Below, in pieces: positions 10,119 through 17,674 of a stretch of DNA of 64,000 nucleotides. The stretch spans positions 124,001 through 188,000 of the forward strand of contig CAVYYD010000005.1 in assembly GCA_963772645.1 (NCBI GenBank), written 5' to 3'. Position 1 is the stretch's first letter. Each line of letters opens with the position of its first letter. The stretch is from DASSQJ01 sp963772645. GTDB lineage: Bacteria > Actinomycetota > Actinomycetes > Actinomycetales > Dermatophilaceae. The notes under the pieces were generated by a model. That model worked only from the letters and a program-made list of their open reading frames with translations. It was not told where the DNA came from and ran no database searches. The translations under genes were made by a program, and so were the position numbers.

Positions 10119-10517
10119 TCAGCGGCGGGTCTGCAGGTCCTCGGGGCCGAAGGCCTGGGGCAGCACCTCACGCATCGGCAGCACGCCCTCGGGGGTCTGC
10201 AGCAGCGTCTCGGGCGTGCCGTTCTCCCAGAGCAGCTGGCGGCAGCGGCCGCACGGCATCAGGGTCTCGCCGTGCCCGTCGACGCACCAGACGGCCACCA
10301 GCCGGCCACCGCCGGTGGCGTGCAGCGACGAGACCATGCCGCACTCGGCGCACAGGGTCACCCCGTAGGCGGCGTTCTCGACGTTGCAGCCGGAGACGAC
10401 CCGGCCGTCGTCGACGAGCCCGGCCACCCCGACCGGGAAGCGGCTGTACGGCGCGTAGGCCAGCGACGTCATCCGGACCGCCTCCGCCCGCAGGGCCTTC
10501 CAGTCGATGCCGCTCAC
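10119..10517 (-). CDS. cdd: Cytidine deaminase
   Basis: It converts cytidine and deoxycytidine to uridine forms. The 132-residue tetrameric-type enzyme has CNVENAAYG, then LCAECG with the catalytic Glu, and PCGRCRQLLWE with the two other zinc cysteines. The GTG start at 10517 lies in the downstream copy (in reading direction) of a 17-base tandem duplication. An identical GTG in the other copy opens a frame that ends after six codons, so it cannot serve. It heads the pyrimidine/purine salvage run cdd-deoA-add. Confidence 0.95.
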   Translation of the reverse strand: MSGIDWKALRAEAVRMTSLAYAPYSRFPVGVAGLVDDGRVVSGCNVENAAYGVTLCAECGMVSSLHATGGGRLVAVWCVDGHGETLMPCGRCRQLLWENGTPETLLQTPEGVLPMREVLPQAFGPEDLQTRR

Positions 10518-10536
10518 GCGTCGATGCCGCTCACGC
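10503..10536. repeat. 17-base tandem duplication at amidohydrolase/cdd junction
   Basis: The 17-base unit gtcgatgccgctcacgc occurs twice without change (10503-10519 and 10520-10536). Read on the minus strand, each copy holds a GTGA in which the amidohydrolase stop (TGA) and the cdd start (GTG) would overlap. After duplication the stop comes from one copy and the working start from the other. Confidence 0.95.
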
Positions 10537-11748
10537 GCCGGCCCCGGGCACCGGGACGAGCTCGGCCACGGCGCGCACCACGGCCACCGACGCGAGCAGC
10601 CGGGCGCCGACGGCGATCGCGTCCTCGTCGACGACCAGGTCGCCCTGGTGCAGGTCGAAGGTGGGGCCGCCGTGCGTCCGGGTGCCGAGCCGGGCCATCG
10701 CGCCGGGGATGTGCGCGAGGTACCAGGAGAAGTCCTCGCCACCGAGCGACTGGGCGGTGGGCACCGGGCGCATGCCGCCCGCGAGCGCCGCCAGCCGCAG
10801 GGCCTGGATGCCGTCGGCGGTGTTGACCACCGGGGGTACGCCCTTGACCCGTTCGAGCTTGGCCTGCACCCCGTAGGGCTGGACCACGCCCTGGACGATC
10901 TCCTCGAGCAGCGGCCCGATGCTGAGCCAGGCCTGCGCGTCGAGCATCCGCAGCGTGCCCTGGCACTCCCCGGTGGACGGGATGACGTTGCTCGCCCGGC
11001 CCGCCTCGATCCGCCCCCAGACCAGGGCGGCGCCGGCCCGCGGGTCGAGCCGCCGGGACAGCGCGGCGGGGACGTCGGTGACGACCTTGGCCAGGGCGTA
11101 GACGAGGTCCTCGGTCAGCTGCGGGCGGGAGGTGTGGCCGCCGCGGCCGTGCAGCGAGACGGTGACGTGGTCGCAGGCCGCGGTGAGCGGGCCCTCGCGC
11201 AGCCCGACCTCGCCGACGTCCAGGCTCGGGTCGCAGTGCACGGCGAAGACGGCGTCGACGCCGTCGAGCGCGCCGGCGGTGATCGCCTCGTGGGCGCCGC
11301 CGGGGATGACCTCCTCGGCGGCCTGGAAGATGCCGCGGACGGCGATGCCACGCCGCTCGAGGGCGGGCTCGACCTCCTTGAGGGCGAGCAGCGCGCCGAG
11401 CAGGGCGCTGACGTGGACGTCGTGGCCGCACGCGTGGCAGACCCCCGGGGTGCGCGAGGCGCACTCGAGCCCGGAGCGCTCACGGACCGGCAGGGCGTCG
11501 ATGTCGGCGCGCAGGCCGACCCGGAAGGCCGGCTCGGGCGCGCCGACGTCGGCGAGCAGGCCGGTCCCGGGCAGGAGCCGCACCGCGACCCCGGCTCGGC
11601 CCAGGCGGTCGGCGACGAGCTCGGTCGTGCGCGTCTCCTCGCGGGACAGCTCGGGGTGGGCGTGGATGTCCCGTCGGACGTCGGTGAGCTCTGGTGACAG
11701 CGAGGTGATGCGCTCGCCGATCGCGGCGAGGAGGGCATCATCGTTCAT
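10531..11748 (-). CDS. M20-family amidohydrolase
   Basis: This 405-residue zinc hydrolase belongs to the M20D group, which includes hippurate hydrolase, N-acyl amino acid amidohydrolase and HipO/AbgB-like enzymes. Visible motifs are RRDIHAHPELSREE, GLRADIDALPVRE with the first metal Asp, CHACGHDVHVSALLG, FQAAEEVIPGGAHE with the catalytic Glu pair, and GGEDFSWYL near the C-terminus. A dimerisation domain is inserted around HGRGGHTSRPQLTEDLV. The specific substrate cannot be read from sequence. The ATG at 11748 is nine bases after TAGAGT, giving an almost leaderless start. It is upstream of cdd on the same strand. Confidence 0.9.
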   Translation of the reverse strand: MNDDALLAAIGERITSLSPELTDVRRDIHAHPELSREETRTTELVADRLGRAGVAVRLLPGTGLLADVGAPEPAFRVGLRADIDALPVRERSGLECASRTPGVCHACGHDVHVSALLGALLALKEVEPALERRGIAVRGIFQAAEEVIPGGAHEAITAGALDGVDAVFAVHCDPSLDVGEVGLREGPLTAACDHVTVSLHGRGGHTSRPQLTEDLVYALAKVVTDVPAALSRRLDPRAGAALVWGRIEAGRASNVIPSTGECQGTLRMLDAQAWLSIGPLLEEIVQGVVQPYGVQAKLERVKGVPPVVNTADGIQALRLAALAGGMRPVPTAQSLGGEDFSWYLAHIPGAMARLGTRTHGGPTFDLHQGDLVVDEDAIAVGARLLASVAVVRAVAELVPVPGAGA

Positions 11749-11818
11749 CAGGGCGACACTCTACCCGTCACCGCCGCACGGCCCGGCCGGATCGGCAGCC
11801 TCGGCCCGGCGAGCAGGC

Positions 11819-12316
11819 TCACCGGTCGCGGCGCGCCTTGTGCTCCTCCCACCGCTCGGCCATGGAGTCCATCTCGTGCTGGATGAACTCGAGGAACTCG
11901 ACCGAGAGCTGCATCCGCTCCCCCGCCCGGGTCCGCGGGCCGAGGGCGTCGCGGGCGTAGACGAGGGCGGTCAGGATCGGGGCGTAGATCTGGTCCTTCT
12001 GCATGAGGACGTCGTGCCACGCGTCGTCCATGACGACGTAGACGTCGCGGCGGGACCCGCGCTCCCGCTCGCGCCGGATCATCCGCACCTGGGTGAGGTA
12101 GCGGACCGCTCCGGAGACGGCCGCGGGGCTGACGCCGAGGAGCCCGACGAGCTCGGCCGAGGTGAGCCGGCCGTCCTCGGTGGCGAGCAGGGCGGCGAAG
12201 ACCCGGGAGGGCAGCAGCGGCAGGCCGGCCGAGGCGAGCCCGGCGCCGAGCGGCTCGACGGCCTCGGCCGGGGGCAGCGGATGGTCGTCGGCGGACTCGG
12301 CAGCGGTGGACGACAT
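11819..12316 (-). CDS. GbsR/MarR-family transcriptional regulator
   Basis: This 165-residue winged-helix protein has a central HTH: LPSRVFAALLATEDGRLTSAELVGLLGVSPAAVSGAVRYLTQVRMI, with the recognition helix around SPAAVSGAVRYL. The wing (RERERGSRRDVYVV) and a C-terminal helical region (EFLEFIQHEMDSMAERW) follow; the latter probably makes the dimer interface. It is divergent from an ABC exporter, and an imperfect palindrome lies between them, so it likely represses both itself and the exporter until a ligand binds. The ATG at 12316 is six bases after a near-consensus TAATAT, a leaderless arrangement. Confidence 0.88.
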   Translation of the reverse strand: MSSTAAESADDHPLPPAEAVEPLGAGLASAGLPLLPSRVFAALLATEDGRLTSAELVGLLGVSPAAVSGAVRYLTQVRMIRRERERGSRRDVYVVMDDAWHDVLMQKDQIYAPILTALVYARDALGPRTRAGERMQLSVEFLEFIQHEMDSMAERWEEHKARRDR

Positions 12317-12322
12317 GCAGGC

Positions 12323-12362
12323 ATATTACAACATTCACAACGTTCTGAACCTGATGTACGCT
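12323..12362. promoter_or_regulatory. Divergent promoters and operator of ABC exporter/regulator
   Basis: The minus-strand -10 is TAATAT (12323-12328), six bases before the regulator ATG. Plus-strand elements are TTCACA (12334-12339, -35) and TACGCT (12357-12362, -10), spaced 17 bases and followed seven bases later by the exporter ATG. The dyad TTCACAACGTTCTGAA (12334-12349; 14 of 16 positions symmetric, centred on AACGTT) covers the exporter -35 and the space upstream of the regulator -10. One bound dimer could therefore block both promoters. Confidence 0.65.
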
Positions 12363-12369
12363 CGGTCGC

Positions 12370-13296
12370 ATGACCGATGTCATCACCGTGTCCGGCCTGC
12401 ACAAGTCGTTCGGCCGGACCACCGCGCTCGACGGGCTCGACCTCACGGTCAGCGAGGGAGAGGTCCACGGCTTCCTCGGGCCCAACGGCGCGGGCAAGTC
12501 CACGACCCTGCGGATCCTCCTCGGGCTGCTGCGCGCGGACGGCGGCCAGGCCTCCGTCCTCGGCCGCGACCCCTGGCGCGAGAGCACGTCGCTGCACCGG
12601 TCGCTGGCGTACGTCCCCGGCGACGTCGTCCTCTGGCCGACCCTCTCCGGCGGGGAGACCATCGACCTGCTCGGCCGGCTCCGCGGTGGGGTCGACGAGT
12701 CACGCCGCCGCCGCCTCGTCGAACGCTTCGAGCTCGACGAGACGAAGAAGGGCCGGGCCTACAGCAAGGGCAACCGGCAGAAGGTCGCCCTCGTCGCCGC
12801 CCTCGCCAGCGAGGCCCGCCTCCTCCTGCTCGACGAGCCCACCGCCGGCCTCGACCCGCTGATGGAGCAGGTCTTCCAGGAGGAGCTCGCCGCGCTGCGC
12901 GAGCGCGGCCGCACGGTGCTCCTCTCGAGCCACATCCTCAGCGAGGTGGAGCGGGCCTGCGACCGGGTGAGCATCGTGCGCTCCGGGCGGGTCGTCGACT
13001 CCGGCTCCCTCGTCCAGCTGCGGCACCTGACCCGCACCACCGTCCACGCAGAGCTGCGCGAGGTGCCGAGCGCCGCCGAGGTCCGGGCCTGGCCCGGGAC
13101 CCACGACGTCGTCGTCGACGGCTCCTCGGTGCGCTGCACCGTCGACCCCGAACACCTCGGCGGCCTCGTCTCCGCCCTGGCCGGCCGCGGGGTCACCGCG
13201 CTGACCAGCCAGCCCCCCACGCTCGAGGAGCTGTTCCTCGCCCGCTACCAGGACGAGGTCGTCCCGCAGCGCTCGCCCGAGGAGCAACCCGCATGA
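12370..13296 (+). CDS. ABC transporter ATP-binding protein
   Basis: This is the ATPase subunit (308 residues) of an ABC-2-type exporter. Motifs are Walker A GPNGAGKST (residues ~38-46), a variant signature YSKGNRQKV in place of LSGGQ, Walker B LLLLDEPTAGLDP, and the switch His in LLSSHILSEVE. A C-terminal extension after residue ~215 is typical of drug/lipid exporters of the DrrA type. The ATG at 12370 is probably the first base of the transcript. Its TGA overlaps the ATG of the permease gene (ATGA). The cargo is unknown. Confidence 0.93.
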   Translation: MTDVITVSGLHKSFGRTTALDGLDLTVSEGEVHGFLGPNGAGKSTTLRILLGLLRADGGQASVLGRDPWRESTSLHRSLAYVPGDVVLWPTLSGGETIDLLGRLRGGVDESRRRRLVERFELDETKKGRAYSKGNRQKVALVAALASEARLLLLDEPTAGLDPLMEQVFQEELAALRERGRTVLLSSHILSEVERACDRVSIVRSGRVVDSGSLVQLRHLTRTTVHAELREVPSAAEVRAWPGTHDVVVDGSSVRCTVDPEHLGGLVSALAGRGVTALTSQPPTLEELFLARYQDEVVPQRSPEEQPA

Positions 13297-14891
13297 ACGA
13301 CCGACTCGCCGGCTTCGGCCAGCTGCACCGCCTCGCCTGGCGGCGTGACCGGGTCATCGTCCCGGCCAGCGTCATCGGCCTCGTCCTGCTCTCGGTCGGG
13401 TCTGCCCAGGCCACGCTCGCGCTCTTCCCCGACGACGCCGCGGCCGCCAAGGGCCTCGCCGACATCGTCAGCAACCCCGCCGTCATCGCGATGTACGGCC
13501 CGATCAGCGCCGGGAACGCCGACGCGCTCGCGGTCTTCAAGACGGTGATGATGGGCGCGGTCCTCACCGCGATCCTCGGGCTCGTCGTCGTGCGGCGGCA
13601 CACCCGCACCGAGGAGGAGGAGGGCCGCCTCGAGCTCGTCGGCGCCGGCGCCGTGGGGCGCTGGGCCCCGCTGGCCGCCGGGGTGGCCGTCGCGCTCGTC
13701 GCGGTCGTCCTCGCCAGCGTGCTGTCGACCGGCGGCATGGTCGCGATCGGGATGGACCCGCTCGGCTCCGTGGCGTTCGGCGCCGCGTGGCTGACCGCCG
13801 GTGTCGCCCAGGTCGGGATCACCGCGCTCGCGGTCCAGCTCGCCGCCACGACCCGCGGCGCCGGCGGCCTGGCCTTCGGCGCCCTCGGCCTCGCCTACGT
13901 CGTGCGGGCCGCGGCCGACTCCGCCGACTCCGACGTCGTCAGCGCGCTCGGCTGGCTCTCCCCGCTCGGCTGGGCCGGGCGGGTCGAGCCGTTCGGTCAG
14001 GACCGGATCTGGGTCCTCGCGCTCGGGCTCGCCGTCCTCGTCGCCGGGGTCGGCGCGGCGCTGGCCGTCCTCGACCGGCGCGACCTCGGCGCCGGCGTGC
14101 TGCCCTCGCGCGCCGGCCGGGCCCGCGCCCGGGGCCTGCTCTCCAGCCCGCTCGGGCTGGTGTCCCGGCTCGCGACCGGCACGCTCGTCGGGTGGGTCGT
14201 CGGCCTCGTCCTCGGCGGGGTGGTCCTCGGCTCGCTGCTCGGCGCGGTCGGCGAGCTCAGCAGCAACGCCCAGATGCAGGGCTTCCTCGAGAAGCTCGCC
14301 GGGTCCGCCGGCACGATCGAGGACATCTACCTCGCGACGGAGGCCAGGTTCATCGCGGTCGCAGTGGCCGCGGCCGGCGTCGCCCTCGTCCTGCGCCTCG
14401 GCGCCGCCGAGCGCAGCGGTCTCGGCGAGGCGGTCCTCACCACCCCGACGAGCCGCCCCCGCTGGTACCTCGCGCACGTCGTCGTCGCGGCGGCGGCCAC
14501 GACGCTGTTCATGGCCGTCATCGGGGTGACCGTCGGCCTCGTCGGCCCGCGGGCCAGCGCCGGCGCACCGGGGCTGGGCGCCACCCTGGGGGCCTTCCTG
14601 TCCACCCTCCCGGCCATCTGGGTCCTCGTCGGCGTCGCGGCGCTGCTCGTCGGCTGGCGCCCACGGTTCGCCCCGTTCGCCTGGGCCCTGCTCATCGTCG
14701 GCTTCGTCGTCGGCGAGCTCGGGCCCTCGATGGACCTGCCGCAGTGGCTCGTCGACCTCTCGCCGTTCACCCACCTGAGCCAGCTCCCCGGCGGTGAGTT
14801 CGCCGCCCTGGCCGCCGCACTGATGACGGCCCTCGCGATGCTGCTCGTCGCCGCCGGCGGGTTCGCCTACCGGTCCCGCGACGCCGTCTGA
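13293..14891 (+). CDS. ABC-2-type permease, polyketide-antibiotic-exporter-like
   Basis: This 532-residue protein has about twelve hydrophobic segments in two six-helix halves. The first half starts with RRDRVIVPASVIGLVLLSVG and has the cytosolic loop RRHTRTEEEEGRLELVGAG; the second has LGAAERSGLGEAVLTTPTSR at the matching place. The E-rich loop and internal repeat are characteristic of permeases annotated as exporters of polyketide antibiotics. It is translationally coupled to the ATPase gene by an ATGA overlap and controlled from the operator region at 12323-12362. Likely roles are export of a toxic small molecule or lipid; this is inference. Confidence 0.88.
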   Translation: MNDRLAGFGQLHRLAWRRDRVIVPASVIGLVLLSVGSAQATLALFPDDAAAAKGLADIVSNPAVIAMYGPISAGNADALAVFKTVMMGAVLTAILGLVVVRRHTRTEEEEGRLELVGAGAVGRWAPLAAGVAVALVAVVLASVLSTGGMVAIGMDPLGSVAFGAAWLTAGVAQVGITALAVQLAATTRGAGGLAFGALGLAYVVRAAADSADSDVVSALGWLSPLGWAGRVEPFGQDRIWVLALGLAVLVAGVGAALAVLDRRDLGAGVLPSRAGRARARGLLSSPLGLVSRLATGTLVGWVVGLVLGGVVLGSLLGAVGELSSNAQMQGFLEKLAGSAGTIEDIYLATEARFIAVAVAAAGVALVLRLGAAERSGLGEAVLTTPTSRPRWYLAHVVVAAAATTLFMAVIGVTVGLVGPRASAGAPGLGATLGAFLSTLPAIWVLVGVAALLVGWRPRFAPFAWALLIVGFVVGELGPSMDLPQWLVDLSPFTHLSQLPGGEFAALAAALMTALAMLLVAAGGFAYRSRDAV

Positions 14892-14900
14892 GCGGCGCCG

Positions 14901-14937
14901 CCGGCGCCGGGCCGGCCCGGCGCCGGGCCGGCGCCGG
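14901..14937. terminator. GC-only palindromes between convergent genes
   Basis: A perfect 26-base self-complementary sequence (14901-14926) runs into an 8-base-stem hairpin with a 5-base loop (14917-14937). It lies between the 3' ends of the ABC permease and manC genes. There is no T-run, so termination would rely on the hairpin alone, as is common in high-GC actinobacteria. Confidence 0.6.
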
Positions 14938-14944
14938 CGTTCGG

Positions 14945-16021
14945 TCAGGTGAGGTCGGAGCGCCCCTGCGCCTGGAGCGCCTCGACGACCTTCTTGACGT
15001 CCTGGGCGCGCGCCCGGGTGGTGACGAGGACCGCGTCGGTGGTGTCGACGACGACGACGTCCTCGAGGCCGACGACCGCCACCCGGCGCCCGCCCGCCGG
15101 GACCACCACTCCCCCGGCGTCGACGAGCGTGACGTCGCCCGGGTCGCCGAGCACGGTGAGCCCGCCCTCGGCCGGCAGCAGCGCGGCGAGGCTCGCGAAG
15201 TCGCCGACGTCGTCCCAGGCGAACGGCCCGGGCACGACGACGACCCGGCCGGCGTCCGCGGCCGGCTCGGCGACGGCGTGGTCGATGGCGATCCGCTCCA
15301 GACCGGGCCACAGCTCGTCGAGCCGCTCCGGCTCGGCGGCGAGGGTCCGCAGCCCGGCCGCGAGGTCGGGGTGCCAGCGCGCCAGCAGGTCCAGCAGGGT
15401 CGCGGCGCGGACGACGAACATCCCCGCGTTCCAGCGGTACTCGCCGGTGGCGAGGTACTCGGCGGCGCGCACGGCATCCGGCTTCTCGACGAACCGGCGG
15501 ACGTGCCGGGCGGTCCGGGCGCCCTCGAGCGGGCCACCGGCCCGGATGTAGCCGAAGCCGGTGGCCGGGTGGGTGGGCTCGATGCCGACGGTGACGAGGT
15601 ACCCCCGGCGCGCGACGTCGACGGCCTCGCGGACCACCGTGGCGAACGCGTCGGCGTCGGGGATGACGTGGTCGGCGGCGAACGAGCCGACGACGGCGTC
15701 GGGGTCGACCCGTTCCACGGTGGCCGCGGCGAGCCCGATCGCGGCCATCGAGTCCCGCGGCGCCGGCTCGGCGAGGACCCGGTCGGGGGCGAGGTCGGGC
15801 AGCTGCAGGTGCACGGCGGCGGCGTGGGCGCGGCCGGTGACGACGAGGACGCGGTCACCGGTGAGCGGGGTGAGCCGGTCGAGGGTGGCCTGGAGCAGGG
15901 TGCGCCCGCTGCCGGTGAGGTCGAGGAGGAACTTGGGCCGCCCGGCCCGGCTCAGCGGCCACAGCCGGGTCCCGGCCCCACCGGCGGGCACCACGGCCCA
16001 GAACCCCTCGACGCCGGTCAT
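14945..16021 (-). CDS. manC: Mannose-1-phosphate guanylyltransferase
   Basis: It makes GDP-mannose from mannose-1-phosphate and GTP, feeding mannan, lipomannan and glycoprotein mannosylation. The 358-residue protein has the nucleotidyltransferase motif VVPAGGAGTRLWPLSR (residues ~10-25), PKFLLDLTGSG, FAADHVIPD with the metal-binding Asp, GFGYIRAG, FVEKPD, RWNAGMFV, and WDDVGDF. This is the short type lacking the isomerase domain. The ATG at 16021 is eight bases after TACCCT (16030-16035, minus strand), so little or no 5' leader is expected. It is the last gene of a minus-strand group but probably has its own promoter. Confidence 0.93.
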   Translation of the reverse strand: MTGVEGFWAVVPAGGAGTRLWPLSRAGRPKFLLDLTGSGRTLLQATLDRLTPLTGDRVLVVTGRAHAAAVHLQLPDLAPDRVLAEPAPRDSMAAIGLAAATVERVDPDAVVGSFAADHVIPDADAFATVVREAVDVARRGYLVTVGIEPTHPATGFGYIRAGGPLEGARTARHVRRFVEKPDAVRAAEYLATGEYRWNAGMFVVRAATLLDLLARWHPDLAAGLRTLAAEPERLDELWPGLERIAIDHAVAEPAADAGRVVVVPGPFAWDDVGDFASLAALLPAEGGLTVLGDPGDVTLVDAGGVVVPAGGRRVAVVGLEDVVVVDTTDAVLVTTRARAQDVKKVVEALQAQGRSDLT

Positions 16022-16049
16022 GGCACGTGAGGGTAGCCGGTCACCGCGG

Positions 16050-16592
16050 TCAGGTCAGGTCGTCCTCGGCCGTCCGGCCGCCCCGGCCGAGGGCGAAGGA
16101 CCGCACGATGCGCCACACCCCGTCGTGGTCGTGGTGGTACAGCTCGAGGCTCTCGACCCGGAACGCGGCCCGGAAGCCGGCCAGCCCCTCGAAGGCACGG
16201 TCCAGGGCCTCGTCGTCGAGGTGGTGGGCGATCGTGACGTGCGGGTGGTAGGGGAAGTCGAGGCTGCGCTCGACCGGCCCGGACCGGACCGCGCGCTCGA
16301 GCCGCTCGCACGCCGAGATCCCCTGGGACACCTGGACGAAGACGACCGGGGACACCGGCCGGAAGGTGCCGGTGCCGGAGAGGACCATGTCGAACGGCTG
16401 CGCGAGCGCGCTCACCGCGGCCAGGTGCTCGGCGAAGCGCACCGGCAGGTCGTCGACGAGCGGCGTCGGCGGGAGCAGCGTGACGTGCGGGGGGATCGCC
16501 CCGGCTGCGGGGTCGCCGAAGGACTCCCGCGAGCGCTGCAGCTGGGTGCCCCAGGGCTCGGGGATCGTGACCGCAACCCCGTGGACCGGCAT
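16050..16592 (-). CDS. 2'-5' RNA ligase / 2H phosphoesterase family protein
   Basis: This 180-residue protein carries the two HxT motifs that define 2H phosphoesterases: PHVTLLPP near residue 35 and HPHVTIAHH near residue 120. Members include the RNA 2',3'-cyclic phosphodiesterase ThpR. The substrate here cannot be specified. The ATG at 16592 was chosen over the longer frame because it follows TAGGGT by seven bases and the upstream extension is not conserved in character. The gene begins 11 bases beyond the trpS stop on the same strand, so it may also be read from the trpS message. Confidence 0.8.
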   Translation of the reverse strand: MPVHGVAVTIPEPWGTQLQRSRESFGDPAAGAIPPHVTLLPPTPLVDDLPVRFAEHLAAVSALAQPFDMVLSGTGTFRPVSPVVFVQVSQGISACERLERAVRSGPVERSLDFPYHPHVTIAHHLDDEALDRAFEGLAGFRAAFRVESLELYHHDHDGVWRIVRSFALGRGGRTAEDDLT

Positions 16593-16602
16593 GCCCGCGA
16601 CC

Positions 16603-17631
16603 CTACTGGTGCGCCGCCGGGAGCAGGCCGACGGCCTGGCGGACCCGTGACATCGTCGCGGCGGCGACCTCACCGGCCCGTTCGGCACCGGAGGCGAGGA
16701 TGCGGTCGAGCTCGGCCGGGTCCTCGAGGAGCTCCTTCATCCGCTCCTGGAACGGGGTGAGCGACTCGACGACGACGTCGGCCACCTCCTTCTTCAGGTC
16801 CCCGTAGCCGCGCCCGGCGAACCCCGCGGCGACCTCCTCGACCGGGGTGCCGGAGAGCACCGAGTGGATGACGAGCAGGTTCGACACGCCGGGCTTGGCC
16901 TCGGGGTCGTAGCTGACCTCGGAGCCGGTGTCGGTCACCGCCGAGCGGATGTTCTTCGCGATCCGCGCCGGGTCGTCCATGAGGTCGATCAGGCCCTTGG
17001 GCGAGGACGTCGTCTTGCTCATCTTCGACGTCGGGTCCTGCAGGTCCATGATCTTCGCCGAGCCCTTGACGATGTACGGCTCGGGGACCACGAGGGTCTC
17101 CCCGAACCGGGCGTTGAACCGCATCGCGAGGTCGCGGGTGATCTCCAGGTGCTGGCGCTGGTCCTCCCCGACCGGCACGTACGCCGCGTCGTACATGAGG
17201 ATGTCGGCGGCCATCAGCATCGGGTAGGTGAAGAGGCCGACGTTGGCGTTCTGGCCCTTGGCCGTCTTGTCCTTGAACTGGGTCATCCGGCTCGCCTCGC
17301 CGAACCCGGTGAGGCAGCTCATCACCCAGCCGAGCTCGGCGTGGGCGGAAAGGTGGCTCTGGCAGAAGACCGCCGAGCGCGCCGGGTCCACGCCGCCGGC
17401 GATGAACTGCGCCGCGGTGACCCGGGTCCGCTGGCGCAGGACCGCGGGCTCGGTCGGGACGGTCAGGGCGTGCAGGTCGGCGACGAAGTAGTAGGCGTCG
17501 AAGTCCTCCTGGAGCCGGACCCAGTTGACCAGCGCGCCGAGGTAGTTGCCGAGGTGGAGCGAGTCGCTCGTCGGCTGCATCCCGGAGAGGATGCGGGGGC
17601 GTGCGTCAGCGACGGTGGGCTGGGTGGGCAT
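16603..17631 (-). CDS. trpS: Tryptophanyl-tRNA synthetase
   Basis: It charges tRNA-Trp. The 342-residue class Ic synthetase has SGMQPTSDSLHLGNYLGAL (HIGH-type motif), YYFVADLHALT, CLTGFGEASRMTQFKDK, MAADILMYDA and VPVGEDQRQHLEITRD, and the KMSKS loop as KMSKT with SSPKGLIDL downstream. The ATG at 17631 was chosen; another in-frame ATG nine bases upstream (17640) adds MGT and is equally possible. It is divergent from galK, with only about 40 bases between the start codons. Confidence 0.96.
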   Translation of the reverse strand: MPTQPTVADARPRILSGMQPTSDSLHLGNYLGALVNWVRLQEDFDAYYFVADLHALTVPTEPAVLRQRTRVTAAQFIAGGVDPARSAVFCQSHLSAHAELGWVMSCLTGFGEASRMTQFKDKTAKGQNANVGLFTYPMLMAADILMYDAAYVPVGEDQRQHLEITRDLAMRFNARFGETLVVPEPYIVKGSAKIMDLQDPTSKMSKTTSSPKGLIDLMDDPARIAKNIRSAVTDTGSEVSYDPEAKPGVSNLLVIHSVLSGTPVEEVAAGFAGRGYGDLKKEVADVVVESLTPFQERMKELLEDPAELDRILASGAERAGEVAAATMSRVRQAVGLLPAAHQ

Positions 17632-17660
17632 GGTCCCCATTCTGCCCACACCATCGTCCC

Positions 17661-17666
17661 TAGACT
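17661..17666 (+). promoter_or_regulatory. -10 element of galK
   Basis: TAGACT lies eight bases before the galK ATG at 17675, a distance that would start the transcript within a base or two of the initiation codon. No good -35 hexamer is visible 16-18 bases upstream. Confidence 0.4.
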
Positions 17667-17674
17667 CACCCGGT

